Part shown: one piece after another, positions 9,764-20,113 of the stretch | Layout of the letters: each line of letters opens with the position of its first letter | Numbering within the stretch: position 1 is the stretch's first letter | From: Schoenoplectus triqueter | Lineage: Eukaryota; Streptophyta; Magnoliopsida; Poales; Cyperaceae | DNA length: 21,707 nt | NCBI GenBank assembly: GCA_964058805.1 | Contig: CAXKVV010000532.1 | Coordinates: 1 to 21,707, forward strand | Reading direction: 5' to 3' | Notes under the pieces: generated by a model | The model's database searches: none | The model's input: the letters and a program-made list of their open reading frames with translations, nothing else | What the model was told of the DNA's origin: nothing | Made by a program: the position numbers and the translations under genes

Positions 9764-10888
9764 TCTTCTTTGGAGGTTTCAAGATCGAATAATTAAGGTG
9801 GGGGGTGATTAGTGCAGTTGTTTGGGGTATAAATAATTAAATGTAGAGGACAAGGGGATCACTAAGAACTTTTTCACGGTTGGGTCCACTCCGTTTCTTC
9901 TTTAAAAAAAGGCAAAAAAAAAAGAAGGAAAGGAAAATAAATTGTGCCCATCTAGTTGTGACTTCTTTTTAACAAATTTTGGTTCATTCCAAGTTTGCCA
10001 GTCTTTTTTACAAGAATAATAATACACAAATGGTGATAATAGCTTTCTAATACGCAAAACGAAAATTTGACTAAATCCTGGAGAATGGACATATTGATTT
10101 TTCTTTTGTAACTGAGGCGAATATCTTACTGTGGTACTACAAACAGTTTAAGAGTCCGTATCTTTTAAATTAATTAATAGTTGGAATGATAAATATCAGT
10201 TCGAAGAATTTGGATGTGGTATAATCAAACAAACCGATAGATTTCAACTTTTCTAGGGATGTGAAGTCCTCAGTTGGCTTGAAGGAGAAGTGTGGGAGGA
10301 ACAAATGCTTTGAATATTACATCTAAGCCAAGTATTCGAGTTCTCATTATGGCTAAGGTTAACTTTACTTTCCGAATGACATGATTATTAGTATCTAAAA
10401 TTTTCAGGGCTTAAGCAAGCATTGATTCCAGTTAAAGAGTATAAAACTGTAATTATTAATTGTACTCTGAGCGAGGATTTAGACTTGTAAAGGATTTTTT
10501 TAATGAGGTGGATTACTGGCAACTATTTATTTTAAACAACTTCCAAAAATAGTGCTTAAATTTGAATTTCAGCGTTATTAACATGACCCATATGGATTGA
10601 AACTGCAGATAAAGTTTTCATTTATTCAAAATTCCCCATCTCAATTTTATTTTTTCTCTTTTTTTCTGAAAACCTTGACAGTGGCTTCTAAGTATAATTT
10701 TCATTAAATAAAATATAAATTATATCAATCATCTCATAACAACATTGTCGAGATGCACAAGTAAACACACAACAATACCCCATCTCTCTCTTAATAGAAA
10801 TGTTTGGTACACTAAAAGGCCAGATTTTTTTTTGTAGTAAAAAAATATTCAAATGTATGAAAGTAGTAAGATTGCGCCGCTTTTACCC
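9764..10888. other. DC1 upstream region and intergenic DNA
   Basis: Nothing beyond the DC1 promoter is expected here. On the minus strand a TATTTATA word (about 9827-9834) lies some 65 bases before the DC1 start codon and could serve as a TATA element. The rest is AT-rich, with purine runs at about 9900-9930, and shows no reading frame or RNA gene. Confidence 0.45.
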
Positions 10889-10947
10889 CGGCTAGCCAAA
10901 CTCGGGTCTAGCTCCCTGGCTAGAGTTTGCAACTCGGGTCCAACTGA
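10889..10947. repeat. Left terminal inverted repeat (degenerate)
   Basis: This repeat pairs with 14461-14534. It also has internal symmetry: ACTCGGGTC occurs twice (10900-10908, 10932-10940), and CAAACTC is answered by GAGTTTG. Confidence 0.5.
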
Positions 10948-11226
10948 TTTTTTTTATTTCTGTTAATTTACTTTACAAATAAAATAAAATAGTTAAATGA
11001 TTATATATTAAAGTAAAATGAAATAGTTTAGTTATGTTATTTCATTATATTTTTTATTTATTTGATGATTTAAAAATTATTATGTTATATTATTTAAAAG
11101 ATTTGTAAGAAATTAACATCAAAATATAAATAAGAAAAACTAAATTTCAAACCATAAATGAAGAAAATAAAGTACACTCTCGAATAAAATACATATATAA
11201 ACAATATTTTCTGGAAAAAAAATACA

Positions 11227-13719
11227 TCAACGCTTACGAAACATCCTCCTAATAAGAGACAGACCGTATGTGTCTCTTGGTCAGATTTCACGGCGAGGGC
11301 GCTTGTGTCTTGCGTCAGCCGATGCTTGCGTCTCGGGCACTCGGGTGGATGGACCAGGAGTATCGTACAACGACGCGCAAGGAGCCTCATATTGGGTACC
11401 AGAGGTCCCAACACCTGGATCGAGAGTCATCTGACTCATCAGCTGAGAATACGACATGAAATCTCCTTGAAATAAGTCGAACTCATCAGTCGTCGGCTCC
11501 GACATCGGGACAGGTGGGCCGTGAGTCGGATGGTCAGCGGCAGAGATATCAATGTCCTCAGGATCCGTCGAAAGACCTGTATAAGTAAATTACGCATATT
11601 TAAATAAATTAAATTGACAAAAATCAATTAAATTAAATATATCTATAAATTAAAACAGAAAAATTAAATATTGATCTGCGGAAGCAAGTATCGCTGTGAA
11701 AATATGAGGATGCATTAAATCACCCATCAAATGCTTAATCTGACGCAATTCATGTTTGTCAAAACATGAATGCTCGGGCGTCGTAAGCCAACTAATGGCG
11801 ATGGCTGTATTATTCACTAAACGAAATATCTGCATATACATTTTTTTATTCTATAGCACAAGTTATGTGAAGAGTTTAAGTAAGAATAAATAGTTTGGTT
11901 AAATGCTAACTGCTCTGGTATTCTGGTGTGAATGTTGTACATAGGATAACTCATCCACAAGCTCCTCGAGGTGCAGTAATGGCTGACTCAAGTGTTCCTT
12001 AGTGTTCATTCTGTACCATATTGTAGTCATCACTCTCTTATAATACCATCCCATGTACGTATAGTGCTGGGCAAAGTCGTACGGTCATGACTCCGTGATA
12101 GGCAGCTCAGGCTCATCCTGTGCCCACCAATAATACCGCGTCCAATCCACATTCTGCCCTTCACCGCCTCTCAATGTGTGCTTGTTCTTGCGATACGTTA
12201 GCACTTGCTGGTAATCGATCGGCACCGGCGGAGGAACCTGCTGAAAAAGATTAAACTGCTGCATGACTCTATCTGGATAGTGATTCTTATTCATCCAGAA
12301 GTGAATCATCCACACACGACACATCCACCTGCATACGTTAAAGTTAGCAAATTAAATTCATGTACCAATTGAAGTAAATAATTTTTAATTGATTTTAGAA
12401 ACTTACAAATTGTAATGCACGTGGTACACCCAAGGCAACTTATCGTGATAGACAATGTACGACGTCCAATTGACGCTGTCTTAATGCAAATTCTCAAAAT
12501 GATCCCAAAAATGTCTGGGTCCTCCTTGTCGCGGGGTGTACTTGAATAAATGTCTAGTCGCCCATTTGACACCGTACAGAGGCCTCAATTGAGGCTCGGG
12601 ACCGCCTAATGGAGGTTCCTCAATTCTACACCTACACCGTCAACAAAATATAAAAAAAATACAATTTTATCAATTGAAATGAGTGATATTGATTTACCTC
12701 GGTCTCCCGATCGGAAATCGTGTCCACGATCATATCTAAAGCAGAAGCAATGGACCGGCTATGCAATCTGTCGACTCGAGACATGACCGAGAGAGGTTGA
12801 AGTACAAGCAAGAGAGTACTGCATGCCCCCAGTCATAGTCGTCCTCCGGTACATTGAGCATGAAGTCAAAAAATATCAAGTACATCGCCGGCAACGAGTC
12901 TGCACTGTTGTTTGGGAACATCGCAGACCCGAACAAATCTAAGTAAAACGCTCATGTGTACTTACAAAAAAAGTTAGTACTCCTTTGTACCTACAAAATA
13001 AATTCACGGACGAAGTAAAATTTATAGTAAAAATTATACCGTCGGACGGTGTCGTCATTAGAGTAAGGATGCAACTCTTGAAAATGCTTCCGCAAACACG
13101 AGAGTCGGATATTGAATGTCGAGAACTGAATGTACTCGTTCTCTTTCCCCCTGTTCATTGTCTTAAACGGCTAAAGGTTATCGGTGATGTCGTCATAACT
13201 ATATGGATCGACATCCAACCGAAGGAGCATCTCCACCGTCCCGCTCCATCATCGTCAGTCATCCCTGTTATTGGTTTTCCTGTATTTTTAAAATTTACAA
13301 AATCAGATTAGTAGACTTCAAAAATAAAATATAAAATAACATATTAAAAATTTAAAATACCTCTGATAGGTAATCCACATAGACAACACATGTCCTCCAA
13401 TGTCACTGTCATCTCGCCGACTGGTAGATGAAATATCGACGTCTCTGGTCGCCATCTCTCGACAAGCGCTGTCAGGAGTGATTTATCTAACTGGCAATCA
13501 CCCATGATCGCCATCTGATAGAGACTGAGTCGATGCAGATATAGATCCATCTGTGCGTTATATGGTATTTTCAGACAATGTGCGTTCAAACGGAGAGCTA
13601 TACGGTTGTAAAATATTATTTATTACATATGATATGCTAAAATTAATTATAAAATATTTTTTACATTATACGATTAAGAATATTTACATCGGTTCTGGCC
13701 CTTTGTGACCTATGTTCAT
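11227..13719 (-). pseudogene. Plant mobile domain (MAIN-like / PP7 long-form-like) pseudogene
   Basis: Seven exons can be traced on the minus strand: about 13597-13361, 13279-13040, 12961-12698, 12625-12407, 12328-11911, 11829-11676 and 11576-11227, with a possible N-terminal piece (MNIGHKGPEP) at 13719-13690. Hallmarks of the plant mobile domain (PF10536) are LVERWRPETSIFHLPVGEMT, VTLEDMCCLCGLPIRG, YDWGHAVLSCLY, GPLLLL, RVWMIHFW and the late VPPPVPIDYQQ. Exon junction phases agree throughout. MAIN-like and PP7L proteins act in transposon silencing and gene expression, and related sequences travel inside transposons. This copy is dead. Stops lie at 13171-13173, 12952-12954, 12736-12738, 12730-12732, 12481-12483, 12085-12087 and probably 11281-11283. 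There is a one-base-type frameshift near 13232-13245, a lost donor (AT instead of GT at 11675-11674) and a probable lost acceptor (AA at 12963-12962). The C-terminus KRPRRE...PRDTYG is basic, as in relatives. Confidence 0.88.
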
Positions 13720-13799
13720 TTTGGGGTACGACAAGCAGTTACGGATACTCTATTTTTCACTACAATTATTAAAAAAATTATAAAAATTAAAATTAAGAT

Positions 13800-13985
13800 A
13801 CAATTTTGGTAGAATTAAATTAATTATAAATTTAGTACAATTTGATACAATGTGATAATTTTTGATGTCATTTGATGCAATTTGGTACATTTGGTGCAAT
13901 AATTGATATAATTTGGTGTAATTTGGTACAATTTGGTATTAATTTATATAATTTGGTATAATTTGGTACAATTCAATAATTTCAT
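13800..13985. repeat. Degenerate AATTTGGTAYA minisatellite
   Basis: About 12 or more loose copies of a 10-11 base word (ATTTGGTAC, ATTTGGTATA, ATTTGATGC and similar) lie just upstream of the mobile-domain pseudogene and inside the proposed transposon. Confidence 0.7.
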
Positions 13986-14460
13986 ATAATTAACCTATTT
14001 ACATTGTAATTAATATTATTTTACCTAATTTAAACTAACCAATTAGTTATAAATAGCTTAATTAGTGCTAATCTATAATTAAGCTAATTATAACTATATA
14101 ATTCAAAATTAACACTATAAATCAACCAAACCACGCTATATTAACTATATTTCAATTATCACTATAATTATACTGACTAAATCTAACAAAATTAATATTT
14201 TTTTTCTAAATTTGGATTTAAATTGAAAATTAAAAATTACCTTTGTAATTACGACCAAATCGACGAGTTTTTTCAATTCTCCTCCGAAAGATAAGAAGTT
14301 TAGCGCAAATAGTTTTCAAATTGGACCACAAATGAGATAGATCAATTGAAATTGGGGAAATTTTTTTTTTTCATTTTTTTCGATTTAGAAGAAGACAAAG
14401 GAGAATGAGAGAGAGAGGGGAGTGGAAGAAAAGGTTGAGTTTCGTTGGTTTTGAACTGTC

Positions 14461-14534
14461 ATGGCTGGACCTTAGTCTTAAACTCGGTCCGAGCTTCTGA
14501 ACTCAAGTTTAAAATTCAGATCTGGCTGAAAGCC
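14461..14534. repeat. Right terminal inverted repeat (degenerate)
   Basis: The reverse complement of this segment aligns to 10889-10947, with small gaps and several C/T or G/A differences. It is followed by a run of ten T. Confidence 0.5.
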
Positions 14535-15554
14535 CTTAGGATTTTTTTTTTATTTAAATATTTTATTTACTATAAAAAAATATGCTAGAAAATCATTAGT
14601 TTTACATGGGTTAGTTGTTCGTTATACTATTTCAAATACATATTACTTTCCGCTGACGATGATGGCAATTGGAGATTCAAAAAAACAGTAAACCATCTTT
14701 TCACTGCCCCTTCCAATCTCTATGTCTGGGGATTCAAAGAAATTTTCAATTATATAACAACTCTCAAAATGGAGATTTCTCACAAAATTTACTACTGAAC
14801 TAGTTCACAAGTTCTTTTATGTTCCCTCGAGAATTCTACTCTAGATCTGAACAAATTCCCATGATCACTGTTTTCGTAATCTGGCAGGAAATAAATATAA
14901 TTTATATTGTTTATGTAAAATGTCTGTAAAATATAATGAGATTTGGTAAAATTTTGGTAATTCATAATTAACAATCCTCGATAGGCCATCATTTCTTACT
15001 TAGATTAAGTGAAATTTAATTGTTGGAAGACCTATATTTTGATAAGATATGTATAATTTTAACTTTTTTATTTTAAATATTTTCTAAATCAATTGTCTAG
15101 AACAGATGTTTAACTTCAACTTTTTTTTTTCTATCCTCTAATTCAATAGGAATAGGACAATAACGATACCATCAATCCTTTTATCTTATCATTCCTCCAA
15201 TTCCAGCACAGGGACATGCTGCATAGGCGAAGGCTTAGTTCGAATCCAGTGCTTTTGCGCAAATATTCTGCTTGAGAATATGGAACAGCATTTCAAAATA
15301 ATTAAAGAATTTAATGAGCACTCAACTTTTATGTGCTCATCCAAAATATATTCTATAAGCATTGTAACAAAATTATGAACTCAACTGGCAAATTGGACTC
15401 TCAAGAGTCCAATGCTATATTACGTGCACTTTTTATTTGTGTGCACGTCAAAAAGTCGAAATTTCAGATTTATTAATTGGAGAATGTTATATATGGACGC
15501 CATGATCAATATAAACTTTATATATATTTGGATTCCGTTATGCGTAGCATGTTG

Positions 15555-15556
<2 letters not shown>
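14535..15556. other. Non-coding AT-rich intergenic stretch
   Basis: No coding or RNA gene is supported. A TTCGAATCC word at 15238-15246 resembles a tRNA B box, but no cloverleaf forms around it. Confidence 0.55.
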
Positions 15557-15614
<58 letters not shown>

Positions 15615-15624
15615 TAGATAGATA
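15557..15624. repeat. (TA)28 microsatellite followed by (GATA)3
   Basis: A perfect TA run covers 15557-15612, followed by three GATA units to 15624, directly abutting the left end of a fold-back MITE. A shorter (TA)7 run (15982-15995) flanks the other side. Confidence 0.95.
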
Positions 15625-15982
15625 GAATTAGGCTATGGTGCTTTGCAAAGCACAAATGATCGATCCAAACCGCTCAATCTAATCTCCATATTAAAATATA
15701 TTAGTAAACCAAATTTTATATTTTTTAGAATTTATTTGCTATTTTTTTGGATAGGGGGAAACCGATATTTTTGGATGAACCATAATTCTTAGATCAAGTC
15801 ATTTTCTCCTCATCAGAAAAAATAGCAAAAAATTTTAAAAAAATATAAAATTTGGTTTACTAATATATTTTTATATGAAGAACAGATTGAACGGTTCAGA
15901 TCAATTATTTCTGACTTGAAATTAAAAATAGAGCGCAAAGCACACAACGCCTCTGTGCTTTGCAAAACACCATAGTCGGACT
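15625..15982. mobile_element. Fold-back MITE inserted in a (TA)n tract
   Basis: The ends are inverted copies: left GGCTATGGTGCTTTGCAAAG (15631-15650), right complement GACTATGGTGTTTTGCAAAG. The inverted match continues inward over much of the element, for example left TTAGTAAACCAAATTTTATA against its complement at about 15843-15862, so the whole 0.36 kb could fold into one long hairpin. GTGCTTTGCAAAGCAC (15638-15653) is a perfect palindrome, and the right end has a second small hairpin, GCAAAGCACA...TGTGCTTTGC (15935-15963). TA repeats on both sides look like target sequence. The ends resemble those of the element at 18179-18563. Confidence 0.85.
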
Positions 15983-15996
15983 ATATATATATATAT

Positions 15997-18168
15997 CAAT
16001 AACTTTATTATAAATAAATGATACATGTATATTTTCAACTAATAAAATTAATCTAATATACACAAGATGAAGCCACAAGCGCACGACCTATCATATAATA
16101 TTTAGATATCGATTCCACAAAGATTGATTTATATCATCAACATAAATAAATTTCCTAAGCTAAAAATAAGATCTAAAATTATATCTAAACTAATTGAAAT
16201 ATAAACTAAAATTGACTTGGACATAAATTAGGGTTTTATCAAGATGAAAAGAATTTAGGGCTTCGACATCACCATCCACCTGTGCATCAATCGGACTATT
16301 CATAAGTTTATTCTAAATTTAGTGAAAATTATCGTCTATTTTAATATCAAGATTCCATACTCTAATTAGAAAAAACTTTAAGATTAAGTATTTCGGTATT
16401 CCTAACTAAAACTCATTATGTTCTGATAATTATAAATTATTTAAAGACTAATTATTCATGATTAGTTTCTTCCATTTAATTACTCTAAAAGTTTAAAAAT
16501 TCTCATATAGTCTAGACTTTACAGCTAAATTCTTCATCTATATCTAAATACTATTTTTGGGTCTGAGTACCCATAGATTTGGGTTAAAAATTTAATCAAT
16601 TCTTTTAAAATATGTATCAATTTAAGAGTTACTTGTAGTTTATGAATATATACAACTTAAGATTTCTAATTCTAAGCAGATTACTAATACAGATGTAAGA
16701 ATTCAATCCAAACACAAGTAATTCAATCACAAAACTAATTCATAGCAATTAACAATAAAGAAATAAATAAGTACAATTAAATACAATAAGTTCCAAATTT
16801 ACATGTCTACTGCTCTAGAACAACATCTACTCTTCTATACAAGAGAGAAAATCATAAATAAAATCGATGAAATTCATAAAAGAAATTGTAAAAAGAATAG
16901 ATGTTACGTTCAGTTTTCCATTAATCTTCCTTATGCCTTCTTTCTCTCTCCTGAAGAAAAATAAATTTCTCTCTCTTCCAAATTGTCCAATTATGTCCAG
17001 GAATCTTCAAACCTAATTATGGGGTCTCTTTTATAAGAAAATTGTGTACAAATAATAAAAGTTATCTATTTGAACAAGTAACACAGAAAATCATTTAAGT
17101 CTTATGTATTTTTTTTCCTATATCCAGATGTATTTCGATTATGAGGCCCTAAGGGCTATATTTTACTCATTGTTAGAATCTAAATGAGCTCAAGAATGTT
17201 AAAAACTCTTAAGTGGATCTCCCAAAAACTATAAATAATCATTAGAAGATCAGGCTGAAAATATTTTGAGAGGACCGCGTGAGAACTTGAACTGAGGCCG
17301 CATGGAAGCCCAAAAACCAACTCCTTTATCTTAGTCCGCATGGGGCCTGTGCAGGGGTCCACACAAGGGTCCGCACAAAGGCCTAGATGGCTTGAAAGAT
17401 ATATCTTTCTCGTTTGTTGTCTGTTTTGCCTTCAGTTTGTTTCGTTCTTCTTCATTTTCAATGGGATTCAATCTAAACATGAAAAATCAAATAAAATCTA
17501 GGTAGCACCTTGAATTTGATAATTTAAATCCTAAATTAAACCTAAAAAAGCTAAGTTTTGAAATTAAATCACATCTAAAATATAACATTTAAATCTCTCT
17601 ATCAATACATAATTATATTTTATTTTGGACATAATTTATGTCTAAATCAATTATTATAAATTTATAAATAAAATAAATTTATTATTTAATAAAAGATGAT
17701 TTATAAAATATAACCATTTTTTTCTAAGTAAGATTTTGTGGTGAATATTTTTAAATAAAATATAAAAAATAATTGATATCTATTTTATATGATGTACTTT
17801 TTTTAGATCTTCTATTAATGAATAATAAACAAATAATAAACGGAATGGAGTGAAAAATTAGATTTGACTAAAATTTGAATCGTCACTTTTAAAATCAATA
17901 AATCTCAATTATAAATTAAAATATAAATTTGTCAATCATTACACATTATCTGATAACATTATTAGACTAAATCAATACACTTTTTATAATACAATATAAA
18001 TTAGAGAAGTTCTTATTCATGTTAATGAATTTATTACAATTCATTTTATATATTATTTTTATTATACAACTTAAATATCGCTAAGATATATAATAATTCA
18101 TTAAATTTACATAATAATATATACTGTCTGCGTAATGAACTCATTAGAATACTAACTCATTGAATATA
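15997..18168. other. Long non-coding stretch, possible old retroelement debris
   Basis: No open frame longer than about 60 codons looks like protein. The phrase ATATCGATTCCACAAAGA (about 16108) and the transcript-like text through 17500 recall non-coding internal regions of plant LTR-type elements, but I see no LTR pair, primer-binding site or polypurine tract, so this is a weak impression. A GC-richer patch at 17270-17390 is listed separately. From 17500 to 18168 the sequence is plain AT-rich DNA. Confidence 0.3.
17330..17385. repeat. GTCCGCA/GTCCACA short tandem repeat
   Basis: Related words follow one another: GTCCGCATGGGGCCT, GTGCAGGGGTCCACACAAGG, GTCCGCACAAAGGCC. An earlier GGCCGCATGGAAGCCC lies at about 17295. 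The patch is GC-richer than its surroundings and not in an evident reading frame. Confidence 0.55.
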
Positions 18169-18178
18169 CATATATAAT

Positions 18179-18563
18179 GAGTGATGCTATGGTGCTTTGT
18201 GAAATATAAAATATTCCGTGGTTGTGTTCGTATCTCAAGTTTGAAAATTCAAACAACCAATCTAAATTATTGAACATAATTTTTATATTGAAATATCTTT
18301 GGAGATCAAATTATATATATATATATATATTTTTTAAAAAATATTATTTTTTAGATAGATGAAAAATCATTGTATAGTGCGAAAATAATTAGATCAAACA
18401 AACTTCATACCTATCCAAAAAATAAAAATATCAAATTTGACCTTCAAATATATTCCAATATCAAAATCATATTCAACAATTTGAATTGACTATTTAAACT
18501 TTAAATTAATAATACAAATACAAAATACGAGAAATTACTTGACGAAACAGCATAGCTAAACTC
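18179..18563. mobile_element. Fold-back MITE with 10-bp target duplication (Mutator-like)
   Basis: CATATATAAT flanks the element on both sides (18169-18178 and 18564-18573). The ends are inverted: left GAGTGATGCTATGGTG, right complement GAGTTTAGCTATGCTG. Inward, left TTATTGAACATAATTTTTAT (about 18266-18285) matches the complement of the right arm near 18450-18480, so the arms are long and the element can fold back. A 9-11 bp target duplication with long inverted arms fits a non-autonomous Mutator-like MITE. The shared GCTATGGTGCTTTG tip links it to the element at 15625-15982. Confidence 0.85.
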
Positions 18564-18775
18564 CATATATAATAACGTCCAGATGTATGCAGGTGTGGTC
18601 TCAGTTTCCCTGTTAATTTTGTTTTTGGATAAAGTGCGTGATATTCCAAGCAATCTCAGCCAACAGCCCAACACCTAAGAACCGCAGGCTTCTTGTACCG
18701 TTAGATTCAATGATAATCAGGCGGCTCATATTCGAGATTCCTCATTTTTCCCTGTTATATTTCTCTGAATGCAGT

Positions 18776-18851
18776 AGTATTTCAGATAATTGTCAGGACC
18801 GGATTGGTGTGTGAAGTATTTCAGAAATGACAATTGTCAGGACCGGATTGG
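18776..18851. repeat. Two-copy ATTGTCAGGACCGGATTGG repeat
   Basis: Copies at 18776-18807 and 18815-18851 share AGTATTTCAG and ATTGTCAGGACCGGATTGG. The second has a few extra bases between the two blocks. A related ATTGGACCGGATC follows at about 18870. Confidence 0.85.
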
Positions 18852-18925
18852 ATATAAATTAGAATTAGATTGGACCGGATCAATTTGAGTATTGATTTTT
18901 TTAGATATTAGATCCATTTACATTG

Positions 18926-18989
18926 AATTGTATGCTATATAATCTCAGATTAAATCAAATTGCATGCTATTTGATCTCAGATTAGATCA
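18926..18989. repeat. 32-bp tandem duplication
   Basis: Units 18926-18957 and 18958-18989 share AATTG(T/C)ATGCTAT and ATCTCAGATTA(A/G)ATCA, with about four or five differences. Confidence 0.85.
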
Positions 18990-20056
18990 ATATGTTTATA
19001 AACAGTTAAATGACACTCAAATTATATGAAATTTAAGACAAAATCTTTCTATATATTTGAGTTTATGTCTATTAATATTTTTATTGTTAAGATTGTTTTT
19101 TTTTTCAATTTTTTTTGAAATTCATTATTAAATTATCAAAATAACTATTGTAGTGATCCCTCCCTATTTATATATATATAGCATCCAATTGTGAATTTTT
19201 AAAAACCTATATTCTAAACAAAATAAAAAAAATTATTCCTGTGTTGGTTTAGTCGTAAAATATTGAAATAAACTAGTATATTTTTCATTTAATCAAAAGA
19301 AGACCTAACTAAAACCCCACTAATGAATTATTGGAATTTGGAACCAACCTTCCATACTGTCCATAAAGACCTTATTATTTATATTCTTTGGACAACAAGC
19401 AACCAAAGAATTTGTTCTGGGTGTGCCTATGGCACCTACCTACATAATTTTTGTTACGAAAAGAGGGAGCTGAATTAAGATAGCAAAGCATAAGGGAATA
19501 AAAACATGAAGACTTTGGCACCCGTTATACCTTTGTTCGATCCTCTTTTCAGTATCACCATAAATATCATTAGCCTAGTTGAGCTTGAGCGTTTTATTTA
19601 TCCATATTCCACATGCATGCCTTGATTAAGAAAGAGCGCACCATGTTCTCGACTTTAATTCTTGCTAGGGCTTATCAAATCGTGAACGAAATGTTGTATC
19701 AACACAGCAACATAATTTTGAATTAATACGAAAACATACAAAATTATGGTATGTAATTCAAAATTTGTGACATTATTTTAGATAATATAAATTAAACATT
19801 AAATATAGTATTTTTCATTTAGATAGAATATGCAATTTTTTTTTTAAAAAAAAGGAGCTGATATGGTGCTCCATCTATTGTCTCTCCCATTTTCCCCCAC
19901 TATCTTGAGTAATTTTTCAACACGTTTGACCACGCCGCAGCTTTTTAGGGAGTGTTTGGCACTCAATGAAATAGCAAAAAGTTGAAATAGAATAGTTATT
20001 ACGACGAATTAATTTGCCAAACGAATTTTAGACTAAGTAGAAGAGTGTGAAATATT

Positions 20057-20099
20057 GCTAATCCGGTATACCAACTTATAGGTAGAATACCGGATTAGC
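20057..20099. repeat. Perfect 13-bp inverted repeat
   Basis: GCTAATCCGGTAT (20057-20069) is answered by ATACCGGATTAGC (20087-20099) across a 17-base spacer, giving a strong stem. It lies between the left end of the Harbinger-like element and the ATT-rich core. Confidence 0.95.
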
Positions 20100-20113
20100 T
20101 CTCGTCGGAATAG

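Larger units (their letters stand above)
10889..14534. mobile_element. Probable TIR DNA transposon carrying a plant mobile domain gene
   Basis: The left end (10889-10947) and the reverse complement of the right end (14461-14534) align with gaps. Shared words in order are GGCT...AGCC, then AAACT(C/T)G(G/A)GT, a CTC block, GAGTTT with AACT or GACT, and GGTCCA. Many mismatches are C/T or G/A. The ends bracket a decayed minus-strand plant mobile domain gene and about 0.8 kb of AT-rich DNA upstream of it. Plant mobile domain genes are known passengers of Mutator-like and other plant transposons. No transposase is seen, so the element would be non-autonomous or a remnant. I could not find a convincing target-site duplication, so the exact ends and superfamily are open. 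The CG-containing words at the ends stand out against the AT-rich surroundings. Confidence 0.55.
18574..19944. other. Intergenic stretch with two short tandem repeats
   Basis: No gene is supported. It contains the repeat pairs listed at 18776-18851 and 18926-18989. A moderately GC-richer patch at 18590-18760 is not protein-like. Confidence 0.5.

Noticed and set aside
12985..13311. 108-codon plus-strand ORF
   Set aside because: It is antisense to two mobile-domain exons and an intron; the minus strand has clear family motifs and the plus strand has none.
10823..14550. GATTTTTTTTT as target duplication of the mobile-domain element
   Set aside because: The left copy lies about 60 bases outside the inverted-repeat homology while the right copy is close to it, and T runs are common here.
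15200..15262. tRNA gene or tRNA-derived SINE suggested by TTCGAATCC
   Set aside because: The flanking bases do not form a T-arm stem, and no A box, anticodon arm or acceptor stem can be drawn.
15997..17700. Complete LTR retrotransposon
   Set aside because: No long direct terminal repeats, primer-binding site, polypurine tract or polyprotein motifs were found by eye.
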